Source of the DNA: Rhodospirillales bacterium
GTDB taxonomy: Bacteria > Pseudomonadota > Alphaproteobacteria > JAREAF01
Reading direction: 5' to 3'
Assembly: GCA_029240475.1 (NCBI GenBank)
Contig: JAREAF010000056.1
Coordinates: 1 to 10,275 of the forward strand
DNA length: 10,275 bases
In this document: positions 1 to 6,932 of the stretch, piece after piece
Position numbering within the stretch: the first letter of the stretch is position 1
How the letters are laid out: every line of letters begins with the position of its first letter
Made by a program: the position numbers and the translations under genes
The notes under the pieces: generated by a model
What the model saw: only the letters and a program-made list of their open reading frames with translations
The model's database searches: none
What the model was told of the DNA's origin: nothing

Positions 1-938
1 GGGTCGACGCCGAGCCCGCCGGCGGGAGGGATCGCCGGAGCGGGGCTCGGCGCGTCGAGCGGGCGCATCGCCAGGAGCACGGAAGCTCCGATGAGCGCCA
101 GCGCCGCGAGCTCGGCCGCTCCGACCCGCTCGCCGAGCCACAGCGCGCCGCCGATCACGCCTACCACCGGCACCATCAGGCTGCCGATGCCCGCGAGCGT
201 CGCCGAGAGCCGGTGCACCGCGCCGAACCAGGCCCATTGCGCCAGCACCATCGAGATCACGATCAGATAAAGGACCGTGGCCCAGCCCGCGGCATCGACG
301 GCGGCGATCTCGAACCGTTCGCCCATGAACAGCATGCCCGCCCCCATCGGGATGCTGCCGAAGAGCAGCTGCCATCCGCTCTGCACCCCGGCGGTGCTGG
401 TCCAGCGATGATGCTTCATCCCGAGCGTGCCGATGGCCCAGGACACCGCCGAGCCGAGCATCGCCAGCACGCCGAAGGGCGCTGCGGCGACCGCCTGCCA
501 GTCCGGCAGCACGAGCGCGGCCAGCCCCGCCGCCCCGAGCGCGAGCGCCAGCAGCTTGGCCGGCGTCATCCGCTCCTGGCCGATGGCGGCGGCCAGCACG
601 GCCGCCCAGATCGGCATGGTGAAGGCGATGATGCCGGCGCGCCCCGCCTCCATGAGGCTGACGCCGTAGGCCGAGAAGAGGCACCAGCCGGTCACGTTGA
701 ACTGCGCCAGAAGCGCGAGCCAAGCCAGTTCGCGCCGCGGCACCGCAATTCTCTCCCCCATCAGGCTGGCGAGGGCGAGCATGGCGATGCCGCCGACCAG
801 AGTGGTGCCTGCGCGCAGATGCCAGACCGGCACCTGCTCGACCGCGATCTTGGTTACCGGCCAGGCCAGGCCCCAGGCGAAGGTGACGAAGGCCAGGAGC
901 GCGATCGCCGTGGCGCCCGATCGGGGGTCGCTTCTCAT
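1..938 (-). CDS. EamA/DMT-family membrane transporter, 3' end beyond window
   Basis: Predicted inner-membrane drug/metabolite transporter of the EamA (RhaT-like) superfamily; the substrate cannot be told from sequence. I translated the minus strand from 938: the frame stays open to the left edge (about 312 codons), so the stop is outside. The protein is a chain of hydrophobic segments separated by short polar loops, as expected of the ten-helix, two-repeat EamA fold. Recognisable stretches are FAWGLAWPVTK near residue 20 and AGRAGIIAFTMPIWA near residue 100, the latter close to the family's AGRA-IIAYTMP-W signature. The tail near the left edge is Pro/Ala rich and no longer hydrophobic, so the gene probably ends soon after. 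Its ATG overlaps the TGA of the DUF1289 gene (ATGA), so the two are probably translationally coupled. The family call is solid; transport of metabolites or amino-acid-like compounds is only general family knowledge. Confidence 0.88.
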   Translation of the reverse strand, partial: MRSDPRSGATAIALLAFVTFAWGLAWPVTKIAVEQVPVWHLRAGTTLVGGIAMLALASLMGERIAVPRRELAWLALLAQFNVTGWCLFSAYGVSLMEAGRAGIIAFTMPIWAAVLAAAIGQERMTPAKLLALALGAAGLAALVLPDWQAVAAAPFGVLAMLGSAVSWAIGTLGMKHHRWTSTAGVQSGWQLLFGSIPMGAGMLFMGERFEIAAVDAAGWATVLYLIVISMVLAQWAWFGAVHRLSATLAGIGSLMVPVVGVIGGALWLGERVGAAELAALALIGASVLLAMRPLDAPSPAPAIPPAGGLGVD

Positions 939-1192
939 CCTGCGCCGCCGTCCGCCAGCCTCTGCTTGCGCTCGGCGATCCTGGCGAGCACCGCTCGTTT
1001 CTCGTCGGGCGTCAGGATGATCCAGTCGCGGATCTCGTCGACCGTCCGCCGGCAGCCGAGGCACAGGCCCGTCGCCTCCTCCATCTGGCAGACGCTGATG
1101 CAGGGGCTGGGAACCGAGGTGTCGAACAGAAGACGCCGCCGCTCCTCGCGGCGCCGGCGGCGCAGGCTTTCCCTGTCCTCGGCATCGTTCAC
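935..1192 (-). CDS. DUF1289 family small four-cysteine protein
   Basis: An 85-residue protein with an Arg-rich N-terminus followed by a compact domain carrying Cys31, Cys35, Cys44 and Cys47 (CX3C...CX2C, in SPCISVC and GLCLGCRRT), then TVDEIRDW. This is the DUF1289 pattern, often annotated as a predicted Fe-S or metal-binding protein; its biochemical role is not established. The start is GTG: the frame is open upstream to a stop at 1247-1249 but holds no ATG, GTG or TTG other than the codon at 1192-1190. GGAG lies about 9 bases before that GTG. The stop overlaps the start of the downstream transporter by four bases, indicating a two-gene operon. It is divergent from the DUF1036 gene. Confidence 0.88.
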   Translation of the reverse strand: MNDAEDRESLRRRRREERRRLLFDTSVPSPCISVCQMEEATGLCLGCRRTVDEIRDWIILTPDEKRAVLARIAERKQRLADGGAG

Positions 1193-1223
1193 GGCCGGCC
1201 GCTCCGCCGCGTCCGGGGATTTC

Positions 1224-1253
1224 TTGACCGCATAGAGCGGAAATTTCTACTAT
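1224..1253 (+). promoter_or_regulatory. Candidate sigma70-type promoter for the DUF1036 gene
   Basis: TTGACC at 1224-1229 and TACTAT at 1248-1253 are separated by 18 bases, giving 5/6 and 4/6 matches to the housekeeping -35 and -10 boxes. Transcription would begin around 1260, leaving a leader of about 25 bases that contains GGGGGG (1271-1276), the likely ribosome binding site for the ATG at 1285. It lies in the short divergent spacer between the DUF1289 and DUF1036 genes. Prediction by inspection only. Confidence 0.45.
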
Positions 1254-1284
1254 GTTGACGGCGAATTGCCGGGGGGATGGCAAA

Positions 1285-1692
1285 ATGTTTCGCGTATGTC
1301 GGTTCTTGGCCGCGACCGCCGCCGCGGCTGCCATCGGCTTTGCCTCGCCCGCCATGGCCGGGCTCGACGGGTGCAATAAGACGAACGAGAAGATCTACGT
1401 TGCGATCGCGCACAATTCCGACCAGGGCTGGCTGTCGCTCGGCTGGTGGACAATTCAGCCGAACTCGTGTGTGACGATGATTGGCGGCGCCCTGCAGCAT
1501 CGGTACTACTATGCCTATGCTGAATCCGACAGCGGCCGCATCTGGGGCGGCACTTACAACTTCTGTATCCAGGACGAGAAGTTTGACATTGTCGGCGGGG
1601 ATAATTGTGAGTCCCGCGGCTACGAGACCGTCGGCTTCCATGAACATGACGTCGGCGGCAACACCGAATACACGGTTCTGATCGGACCGTAA
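1285..1692 (+). CDS. DUF1036 family exported protein
   Basis: A 135-residue protein with a clear Sec signal peptide: MFRVCR, an Ala-rich hydrophobic core, and a probable cleavage site SPAMA/G after residue 25. The mature part matches DUF1036: CNKTNEKIYVAIAH, the GWW motif (residues 53-55), RYYYAYAE (73-80) and RGYETVGF near 111-118. Four cysteines in the mature chain (30, 62, 94, 108) suggest two disulfides, fitting an exported location. Function of DUF1036 is unknown. An in-frame ATG at 1252 would add 11 residues before the signal peptide; 1285 is preferred because it gives a normal signal sequence and has GGGGGG about 8 bases upstream. Base use is poorer in G+C than neighbours (53% in 1561-1620 by count). 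The gene ends 4 bases from the leuC stop, convergent with it. Confidence 0.85.
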   Translation: MFRVCRFLAATAAAAAIGFASPAMAGLDGCNKTNEKIYVAIAHNSDQGWLSLGWWTIQPNSCVTMIGGALQHRYYYAYAESDSGRIWGGTYNFCIQDEKFDIVGGDNCESRGYETVGFHEHDVGGNTEYTVLIGP

Positions 1693-1696
1693 GGGG

Positions 1697-3103
1697 TTAG
1701 CCCAGCTCGCGCACATCGGCGAGCCGGCCGGCGACCGCCGCCGCGGCCGCCATGGCCGGGCTGACGAGATGGGTGCGGCCCCCGCGGCCCTGGCGTCCTT
1801 CGAAATTGCGGTTCGAGGTCGAGGCGCAGCGCTCGCCCGGCTCCAGCCGGTCGGGATTCATCGCCAGGCACATCGAGCAGCCGGGCTCGCGCCAGTCGAA
1901 GCCTGCTTCTTTCAGAATGCGGTCGAGGCCCTCCTCCTCGGCCTGGTGCTTCACCAGGCCCGAGCCGGGCACGACCATGGCCTGCACCCATGGCGCGACC
2001 TTGCGGCCCTTCGCGATCGCCGCGACCGCGCGCAGGTCCTCGATCCGCCCGTTGGTGCAGGAGCCGATGAAGACGCGGTCGATCTTGACCTCCTTCAAGG
2101 GCGTGCCGGGCGTCAGGCCCATATAGTCGAGCGCGCGCTGGATCGAGCGGCGGCGATCCTCGTCCGGCTCGTCCGCCGGGTTGGGCACCTTGCCGGTGAT
2201 CGGCAGCACCGCCTCGGGGCTGGTGCCCCAGGTGACCTGCGGGGCGATCTCGGAGGCCTCTAGCACCACTTCCTTGTCGTAGCTCGCTCCGGCATCGGAG
2301 GGCAGCGTGCGCCAATAGGCAACCGCCTGCTCCCATGCGCCGCCCTTGGGCGCCATCGGCCGGCCCTTGAGATAGTCGTAGGTGGTCTCGTCCGGCGCGA
2401 TGAGGCCGGCGCGCGCGCCCGCCTCGATCGACATGTTGCAGACGGTCATGCGGCCCTCCATCGAGAGGCGGGCGATCGCCTCGCCCGCATATTCGACGAC
2501 ATGGCCGGTGCCGCCCGCGGTGCCGATCTTGCCGATGATCGCGAGGATCAGGTCCTTGGCGGTGACGCCGAGCGGGAGCTTCCCCTCGACGCGGATGCGC
2601 ATGTTCTTGGCCGGCTTCTGAATCAGCGTCTGCGTCGCCAGCACATGCTCGACCTCCGAGGTGCCGATGCCGAAGGCGAGCGCGCCGAAGGCGCCGTGCG
2701 TGGCGGTGTGGCTGTCGCCGCAGACGATGGTCATCCCGGGCTGAGTCAGCCCCTGCTCGGGCCCGATGATATGGACGATGCCCTGGCGAATGTCGTTCAT
2801 CGAGAAATAGGGCACGCCGAACGCGGCGCAGTTCTTCTCGAGCGTCTCGATCTGAATTCGGCTTTCCTCTTCCTTGATGCCCTCGCTGCGATCGCTGGTG
2901 GGCACGTTGTGGTCGGCGACGGCGAGCGTGGCGTCGGGCCGGCGCACCTTGCGTCCGGCCGTGCGCAAGCCCTCGAAGGCCTGCGGGCTCGTCACCTCAT
3001 GCACGAGATGCCGGTCGATATAGAGCACGCAGGTGCCGTCCTCCTGCCGGTGGACGACATGGCTGTCCCAGATCTTCTCGAATAGCGTGCGTGGCTTGGT
3101 CAT
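1697..3103 (-). CDS. leuC: 3-isopropylmalate dehydratase large subunit (LeuC)
   Basis: Large subunit of isopropylmalate isomerase, which interconverts 2- and 3-isopropylmalate via dehydration/hydration in leucine biosynthesis; it works in the cytoplasm with LeuD. The 468-residue length is normal. Aconitase-family features are seen in order: LFEKIWDSHVV at the N-terminus, DRHLVHEVTSPQAFEGL, DHNVPT, CGDSHTATHGAFGALAFGIG, GSCTNGR with Cys349, and PGCSMCLAMNPD with Cys409 and Cys412, the three ligands of the [4Fe-4S] cluster; then the C-terminal SNRNFEGRQG. I take ATG 3103 (MTKPRTLFEK) because homologues start there. An upstream ATG at 3115 would add four residues, and neither has a well-spaced Shine-Dalgarno. 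It follows rplS on the same strand after a 150-base spacer with two palindromic repeats. No leuD follows within the window; the next gene downstream is convergent. Confidence 0.97.
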   Translation of the reverse strand: MTKPRTLFEKIWDSHVVHRQEDGTCVLYIDRHLVHEVTSPQAFEGLRTAGRKVRRPDATLAVADHNVPTSDRSEGIKEEESRIQIETLEKNCAAFGVPYFSMNDIRQGIVHIIGPEQGLTQPGMTIVCGDSHTATHGAFGALAFGIGTSEVEHVLATQTLIQKPAKNMRIRVEGKLPLGVTAKDLILAIIGKIGTAGGTGHVVEYAGEAIARLSMEGRMTVCNMSIEAGARAGLIAPDETTYDYLKGRPMAPKGGAWEQAVAYWRTLPSDAGASYDKEVVLEASEIAPQVTWGTSPEAVLPITGKVPNPADEPDEDRRRSIQRALDYMGLTPGTPLKEVKIDRVFIGSCTNGRIEDLRAVAAIAKGRKVAPWVQAMVVPGSGLVKHQAEEEGLDRILKEAGFDWREPGCSMCLAMNPDRLEPGERCASTSNRNFEGRQGRGGRTHLVSPAMAAAAAVAGRLADVRELG

Positions 3104-3131
3104 GGCTCCGAACATGATATAGCGAGCATCG

Positions 3132-3177
3132 CCTCATCCTTCGAGACGCGCCCTGGCGGGAGCTCCTCAGGATGAGG
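3132..3177. repeat. Palindromic intergenic repeat, copy 1 (rplS-leuC spacer)
   Basis: A 46-base imperfect palindrome with perfect 9-base arms CCTCATCCT (3132-3140) and AGGATGAGG (3169-3177) around a G+C-rich interior beginning TTCGAGACGCG. It has the look of the short palindromic repeats (CCTCATCCT...AGGATGAGG) scattered in many alphaproteobacterial genomes. It lies about 16-28 bases upstream of the possible leuC starts, so it would form a stem-loop in the leader of leuC in a read-through mRNA. No T-run follows on either strand, so it is not a classical intrinsic terminator. Confidence 0.8.
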
Positions 3178-3199
3178 AGAGATTGCGCCGCTCAACATG

Positions 3200-3248
3200 C
3201 TCCTCATGCTGAAGAGGCGGCGAAGCCGCCGTCTCGAAGCATGAGGAG
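3200..3248. repeat. Palindromic intergenic repeat, copy 2, directly after rplS
   Basis: Perfect 11-base arms CTCCTCATGCT (3200-3210) and AGCATGAGGAG (3238-3248), with an inner GGCGGC-GAA-GCCGCC hairpin at 3216-3230. It begins only six bases past the rplS stop codon. Read on the minus strand it shares CTCAT-CTTCGAGACG with copy 1, so the two are members of one family in opposite orientation. Possible roles are a 3' stabilising or processing hairpin between rplS and leuC; a Rho-independent terminator is unlikely because no U-tract follows. Confidence 0.8.
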
Positions 3249-3254
3249 AGGCGC

Positions 3255-3692
3255 TTACGCCTCGGCTTCGGCGGTCGCCGGCGCGGTCGCGCCCACAGCT
3301 TCGGCCTCGCGCTCGGCGGCCGCGGCCTTGCCGGCGGCGCCGGTCATCTTCTCGGAGATGCGCGCCGACTTGCCGCGCCGCTCGCGCAGGTAATAGAGCT
3401 TGGCCCGGCGCACGTCGCCGCGGCGCAAGAGCTCGATCGAGCCGATGCGCGGGCTATAGAGCGGGAAGACGCGCTCGACGCCCTCGCCGTAGCTGATCTT
3501 GCGCACGGTGAAGCTGGAATTCACCCCGGCATTCTTGCGGGCGATGCACACGCCTTCGAAGGCCTGGATGCGCTCGCGGTCGCCTTCCTTCACCTTGACG
3601 TTCACCCGCAGCGTGTCGCCCGGCCCGAAGTCCGGAACGGTGTCCGACTTCTGCGCGATCTGCTCCTTGCCCAGGCTCTCGAGAATGTTCAT
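3255..3692 (-). CDS. rplS: 50S ribosomal protein L19
   Basis: L19 of the large ribosomal subunit, near the interface with the 30S subunit. The 145-residue product begins MNILESLGKEQI and shows typical L19 stretches: FGPGDTLRVNVKVKEG (22-37), RIQAFEGVCIARKN (41-54), TVRKISYGEGVERVFPLYSP (62-81) and RRAKLYYLRERRGKSARI (95-112). It carries a C-terminal Ala/Glu tail of about 30 residues beyond the conserved core, as in many alphaproteobacterial L19 proteins. A longer open frame extends upstream to 3857, but that part overlaps trmD and is not L19-like. The ATG at 3692 is preceded by AAGGTGA at good spacing. The start is 20 bases after the trmD stop, in the conserved rimM-trmD-rplS order. Confidence 0.97.
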   Translation of the reverse strand: MNILESLGKEQIAQKSDTVPDFGPGDTLRVNVKVKEGDRERIQAFEGVCIARKNAGVNSSFTVRKISYGEGVERVFPLYSPRIGSIELLRRGDVRRAKLYYLRERRGKSARISEKMTGAAGKAAAAEREAEAVGATAPATAEAEA

Positions 3693-3712
3693 GGCCGTCA
3701 CCTTTCGATCCT

Positions 3713-4441
3713 TCAAACCTTGCGCCCGGCGGCGTAGCGGGACCAGAGATCGGGGCGCCGAGCCCTGGTGATCTCCTCCGCCCGCTCGAGCCGCCAGGCC
3801 CGAATGCGTTCGTGATGGCCGGAGAGCAGCACCTCCGGCACCGTGCGGCCCTGCCACACGGCCGGCCGCGTATAGTGGGGATATTCGAGCAATCCCCTCT
3901 CGAAGCTCTCCTCCTCCAGGGTCGCTTCGGCGCCGAGCACCCCGGGCAAGAGCCGCACGCAGCCATCGATCAGAGCGATGGCTGCGGGCTCGCCGCCCGA
4001 GAGCACGAAGTCGCCGAGGCTCACCTCCTCGAGCCCGCGCGCCTCGATCACCCGTTCGTCCAGGCCCTCATAGCGGCCGCAGAGCAGGTTCACCCCCGCG
4101 CCGCCGGCCAGCTCGCGCACCAGCGCCTGATCCAGAAGGCGCCCGCGCGGCGAGAGATAGAGGACCCGTCCGCCCGGATCGGCGCCGCCCGCATCGACGA
4201 CGCTGCCGATCGCGGCATCCACCACGTCGGGGCGCATCACCATGCCGGGGCCGCCGCCGAACGGGGTGTCGTCCACGGAGCGGTGTTTATCGCGCGCGAA
4301 GACGCGAATGTCCACTGTTTCCAAGGCCCAGAGGCGGGCCGCCAGCGCCTTGCCGGCGAGCGAATGCCCGAGCGGACCCGGGAACATCTCCGGGAACAGC
4401 GTCAGGATGCGCGCGGTCCAGGGTTTGGCGCCGGCCGTCAT
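3713..4441 (-). CDS. trmD: tRNA (guanine-N1)-methyltransferase TrmD
   Basis: SAM-dependent SPOUT enzyme that methylates N1 of G37 in tRNAs, preventing +1 frameshifting. The 242-residue protein carries the family landmarks in order: ILTLFPEMFPGPL (12-24), DDTPFGGGPGMVM (57-69), YLSPRGRLLDQ (95-105), LLCGRYEGLDERV (119-131, trefoil-knot SAM site), SLGDFVLSGGEPAAIALIDG (141-160), LLEYPHYTRP (184-193) and VPEVLLSGHHERIRAWR (201-217). At the position of the E. coli/H. influenzae catalytic Asp169 (EDSF) this protein seems to have Glu178 (EESF), a conservative change. The start overlaps the rimM stop by four bases (ATGA), so translation is likely coupled. The extra length at the N-terminus is only a few residues. 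Confidence 0.97.
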   Translation of the reverse strand: MTAGAKPWTARILTLFPEMFPGPLGHSLAGKALAARLWALETVDIRVFARDKHRSVDDTPFGGGPGMVMRPDVVDAAIGSVVDAGGADPGGRVLYLSPRGRLLDQALVRELAGGAGVNLLCGRYEGLDERVIEARGLEEVSLGDFVLSGGEPAAIALIDGCVRLLPGVLGAEATLEEESFERGLLEYPHYTRPAVWQGRTVPEVLLSGHHERIRAWRLERAEEITRARRPDLWSRYAAGRKV

Positions 4442-4995
4442 CCTTCCTCCTCCTCGCCGGGCCTGGCCCCGACCTCCGCGGGCGGCTCGATCACCAGCCG
4501 GCCCGCCGCCAGATCGACCACCGGCACCGCCGCCCGCGTGAAGGGCACGATCAGCGGCCGCCCGCCCTCAGCCACGATCTCCAGATAAGTCCCCGCGCCA
4601 TGGTCCAGCACCGCGGCGACGCGGCCCAGGGACGTGCCGTCCGCGCGCTCGGCGGAAAGGCCGATCAGGTCGGCGTGGTAGAACTCCTCCTGCTCGGGCT
4701 CCGGCAGCGCCGCGCGGGGCACATAAAGCCTCAGGCCCTTCAGCGCCTCGGCGGCGTTGCGGTCCATCACCCCGGAAAGCTGCGCCGTCACCACGCCGCG
4801 CGCCTGTCCCACGATCTTCACCTCAAAGCGCCGCGCGCCCGCTTCGTCCGTGACCGGGCCGTACGCGGCGACCGCCTCCGGCGTTTCGGTAAAGGGCTTG
4901 ATGCGCACGGCGCCCTTGATGCCCTGCGCGCCCACCACCACGCCGACGCAGATCTTTGGCTCAGGAGCAGCCACGTGGATGCCTGCGCCAGTCAC
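4438..4995 (-). CDS. rimM: 16S rRNA processing / 30S maturation factor RimM
   Basis: RimM binds S19 in the 30S head and helps late maturation of the small subunit. The N-terminal barrel has ICVGVVVGAQGIKG (about 15-28) and IKPFTETPEAVAAYGPV; the C-terminal PRC-barrel has EEFYHADLIGL (103-113) and PFTRAAVPVVD (151-161), followed by an acidic tail. The frame has no ATG start. Candidates are TTG 5052, GTG 5046, GTG 4995 and GTG 4974. I choose GTG 4995: it gives 185 residues, normal for the family, and is preceded immediately by the purine tract GGGAGGGAGGGGAG. The longer versions would translate the repeat at 5003-5046 into Ser/Pro/Gly-rich residues unlike any RimM N-terminus. It overlaps trmD by four bases and lies downstream of rpsP in the conserved operon. 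Confidence 0.93.
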   Translation of the reverse strand: MTGAGIHVAAPEPKICVGVVVGAQGIKGAVRIKPFTETPEAVAAYGPVTDEAGARRFEVKIVGQARGVVTAQLSGVMDRNAAEALKGLRLYVPRAALPEPEQEEFYHADLIGLSAERADGTSLGRVAAVLDHGAGTYLEIVAEGGRPLIVPFTRAAVPVVDLAAGRLVIEPPAEVGARPGEEEEG

Positions 4996-5096
4996 CTCCC
5001 CTCCCTCCCCCCTCGAGGGGGAGGGTGAAGAAGAGTGCCTCGGCACGGCCAAATTCCCCTCCCCCCTTGAGGGGGAGGGTCAGCGTGGGGGGTGAC
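4991..5096. repeat. Nested G/C-tract palindromic repeat between rpsP and rimM
   Basis: Two copies of one hairpin unit lie about 54 bases apart in the same orientation: CCCTCCCCC-CTCGA-GGGGGAGGG (5003-5025) and CCCTCCCCC-CTTGA-GGGGGAGGG (5057-5079), each with a perfect 9-base stem. They are enclosed by an outer inverted repeat, GTCACCTCCC (4991-5000) and GGGGGGTGAC (5087-5096), with one mismatch. The type resembles C-tract/G-tract intergenic repeats common in alphaproteobacterial genomes. The left end reaches into the rimM start region and supplies its purine-rich Shine-Dalgarno; the right end stops about 20 bases from the rpsP stop codon. Confidence 0.8.
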
Positions 5097-5115
5097 TGCA
5101 CGAGCTTACCCTGTG

Positions 5116-5484
5116 CTAACCAGCCGCCTCGGCCGGGGCGCCTTCGCCGCCCGCTGCCGCGGCCGCCTTGGCGCGCTCCTGCGCCTTGGCCTTGGGCTGG
5201 CTCTTCTTGGTCTGCTCGGGCCGCGACCGCGGGGCCATGAGGCCGGCATTGGCGAGGAACTTCGCTACGCGGTCGGTCGGCTGCGCGCCGACGCCCAGCC
5301 AATGCTTGGCGCGGTCGGTGTCGATCTTGAGGCGATCGGGATGGTCCTGCGCGACCATCGGGTTGTAGCTGCCGATGCGCTCGATGAAGCGGCCGTCGCG
5401 GGGGCTCCCTGAATCGGCGACGACGATGCGGTAGAAGGGGCGCTTCTTCGCGCCGCCGCGGGCGAGCCGGATCTTGATGGACAT
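5116..5484 (-). CDS. rpsP: 30S ribosomal protein S16
   Basis: S16 of the small subunit, important for early 30S assembly. The 122-residue protein starts MSIKIRLARGGAKKRPFYRI and continues VVADSGSPRDGRFIERIGSYNP (21-42), DRLKIDTDRAKHWLGVGAQP (50-69) and VAKFLANAG, all standard S16 sequence. It has a C-terminal Lys/Ala extension of about 35 residues beyond the roughly 80-residue core, common in Alphaproteobacteria. The ATG at 5484 has AGGAGA about 11 bases upstream. It follows ffh by 39 bases and precedes rimM after a repeat-filled spacer of about 120 bases, the widest gap inside the ribosomal part of the operon. Confidence 0.98.
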   Translation of the reverse strand: MSIKIRLARGGAKKRPFYRIVVADSGSPRDGRFIERIGSYNPMVAQDHPDRLKIDTDRAKHWLGVGAQPTDRVAKFLANAGLMAPRSRPEQTKKSQPKAKAQERAKAAAAAGGEGAPAEAAG

Positions 5485-5523
5485 GTCGTTCAGTCTCTCC
5501 TGGTCAGGTTCTCGAAAATCCGT

Positions 5524-6897
5524 TCAGTGCTTGGGGCCGAAGCCGCCGCCCGGCCGCAGGGCCGACAGCCCGTGCCGCAGCAGGCCCTTCTGGCCGAGCT
5601 TGCTCACCTGCTTGACCATGCGGCTCATCTCCTGATGCTGCTTGAGCAGCTTGTTCACGTCCTGCACCGAGGTGCCGGAGCCGACGGCGATGCGCCGGCG
5701 CCGCGAGGCCTTGACGAGGTCGGGGTTGCGCCGCTCGCCGGGCGTCATCGAGGAGATGATGGCGAGCTGCCGGCGCACCATCTTGTCGTCGATCTTGGCG
5801 CTCTCGATCTGCTTCTGCAGCTTGCCGATGCCGGGCAGCATGCCGGCGATGCCGCCGAGGCCGCCCATCTTCTGGATCTGCTTCAGCTGCTTGGCCATGT
5901 CGTCGAGATCGAAGCGGCCCTTGGCGACCTTGGCCGCGAGCTTCTCGGCCTCCTCCTCCTCGATGGTCTCGGCGGCCTTCTCGACGAGGCTGACCACGTC
6001 GCCCATGCCGAGGATGCGGCCCGCGATGCGATCGGGATGGAACTCCTCCAGCGCATCCAGCTTCTCGCCGACGCCGATCAGCTTGATCGGCCGGCCGGTG
6101 ACGTGCCGCATCGACAAGGCCGCGCCGCCGCGCGCATCGCCGTCGACGCGCGTCAGCATGATGCCGGTGACGCCGACCTTCTCGTTGAAGCTCTTGGCGA
6201 CATTGACCGCGTCCTGGCCGGTCATGGCGTCGGCGACGAGGAGGCTCTCGGCCGGCTTGACGGCATCGCGAACGGACGCGACCTCGGCCATCAGCTCCTC
6301 GTCGATATGGAGCCGGCCGGCGGTGTCGAGCAGCACCACGTCATAGGCTTCGAGCCGCGCCGTCGTCAGCGCGCGCTTGGCGATGGCGACCGGCGGCTCG
6401 CCGGGGACGATCGGGAGGGTGGCGATCTCCGCCTGGCGGCCGAGCTGTGCCAGCTGCTCCTGCGCGGCGGGGCGGCGCGTGTCGAGCGAGGCCATCAGCA
6501 CCTTCTTGCGCTCGCGCGTCTTGAGGCGGATCGCGATCTTGGCGGTGCTGGTGGTCTTGCCCGAGCCCTGCAGGCCGATCATGAGGATCGGCACCGGCGG
6601 CGATGCGTTGAGCGCGAGACCCGGCGCGCCGCCGCCGCCCAGCATCTCGACCAGATGGTCGTGCACGATCTTGACGACCATCTGCGCGGGCGTGACGCTC
6701 TTCAGCACCTCCTGCCCGACCGCGCGCTCGCGCACCGCGGCGATGAATTCCTTCACCACCGGGAGCGCGACGTCGGCCTCAAGCAGCGCCACGCGCACCT
6801 CGCGCAACGCGGCGTTGACGTCCTCCTCGGTGAGGGCGCCGCGCCGGCGCAGGCGGTCGAAGACCTCGCCCAGCTTGGTCGAGAGCGATTCGAACAT
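5524..6897 (-). CDS. ffh: Signal recognition particle GTPase Ffh (SRP54)
   Basis: Protein subunit of the bacterial signal recognition particle: it binds signal sequences and 4.5S RNA and delivers ribosomes to FtsY at the membrane. With the ATG at 6897 the product is 457 residues, a normal length. Domains in order: N domain (MFESLSTKLGEVFDRL, LREVRVALLEADVALPVV), G domain with P-loop GLQGSGKTTSTAK (108-120), SLDTRRPAAQEQL (137-149), DTAGR (191-195), the TRVDGDARGG guanine-specificity region (249-258) and GVGEKLDALEEF (276-287), then the Met-rich M domain (from about 325) with MGGLGGIAGMLPG and RRRRIAVGSGTSVQDVNKLL. The open frame extends 17 codons upstream, but 6897 has AGGAA about 8 bases before it and starts where homologues do. 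First gene of the ffh-rpsP-rimM-trmD-rplS block. Confidence 0.98.
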   Translation of the reverse strand: MFESLSTKLGEVFDRLRRRGALTEEDVNAALREVRVALLEADVALPVVKEFIAAVRERAVGQEVLKSVTPAQMVVKIVHDHLVEMLGGGGAPGLALNASPPVPILMIGLQGSGKTTSTAKIAIRLKTRERKKVLMASLDTRRPAAQEQLAQLGRQAEIATLPIVPGEPPVAIAKRALTTARLEAYDVVLLDTAGRLHIDEELMAEVASVRDAVKPAESLLVADAMTGQDAVNVAKSFNEKVGVTGIMLTRVDGDARGGAALSMRHVTGRPIKLIGVGEKLDALEEFHPDRIAGRILGMGDVVSLVEKAAETIEEEEAEKLAAKVAKGRFDLDDMAKQLKQIQKMGGLGGIAGMLPGIGKLQKQIESAKIDDKMVRRQLAIISSMTPGERRNPDLVKASRRRRIAVGSGTSVQDVNKLLKQHQEMSRMVKQVSKLGQKGLLRHGLSALRPGGGFGPKH

Positions 6898-6932
6898 CGG
6901 CGGTTCCTGCGCGTGGCTCCAAAACGAGACCG

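Noticed and set aside
213..1235. 340-codon open frame on the plus strand opposite the transporter and DUF1289 genes
   Set aside because: It spans two recognised minus-strand genes and reads as His/Arg/Pro-rich low complexity.
1620..2336. 238-codon minus-strand frame inside leuC
   Set aside because: It is an out-of-frame shadow of leuC rich in Gly, Arg and Ala; the leuC frame is intact with all cluster cysteines.
3116..3254. Possible CRISPR-like or tandem repeat between rplS and leuC
   Set aside because: There are only two copies, in inverted orientation, with internal palindromes and no regular spacers; this fits short palindromic intergenic repeats.
3693..3857. Upstream extension of the rplS frame
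   Set aside because: It overlaps the end of trmD and is not L19-like; ATG 3692 has AAGGTGA and the expected N-terminus.
5003..5079. G/C-tract hairpins as Rho-independent terminators between rpsP and rimM
   Set aside because: No U-tract follows either stem, and the downstream genes belong to a conserved operon that needs read-through.
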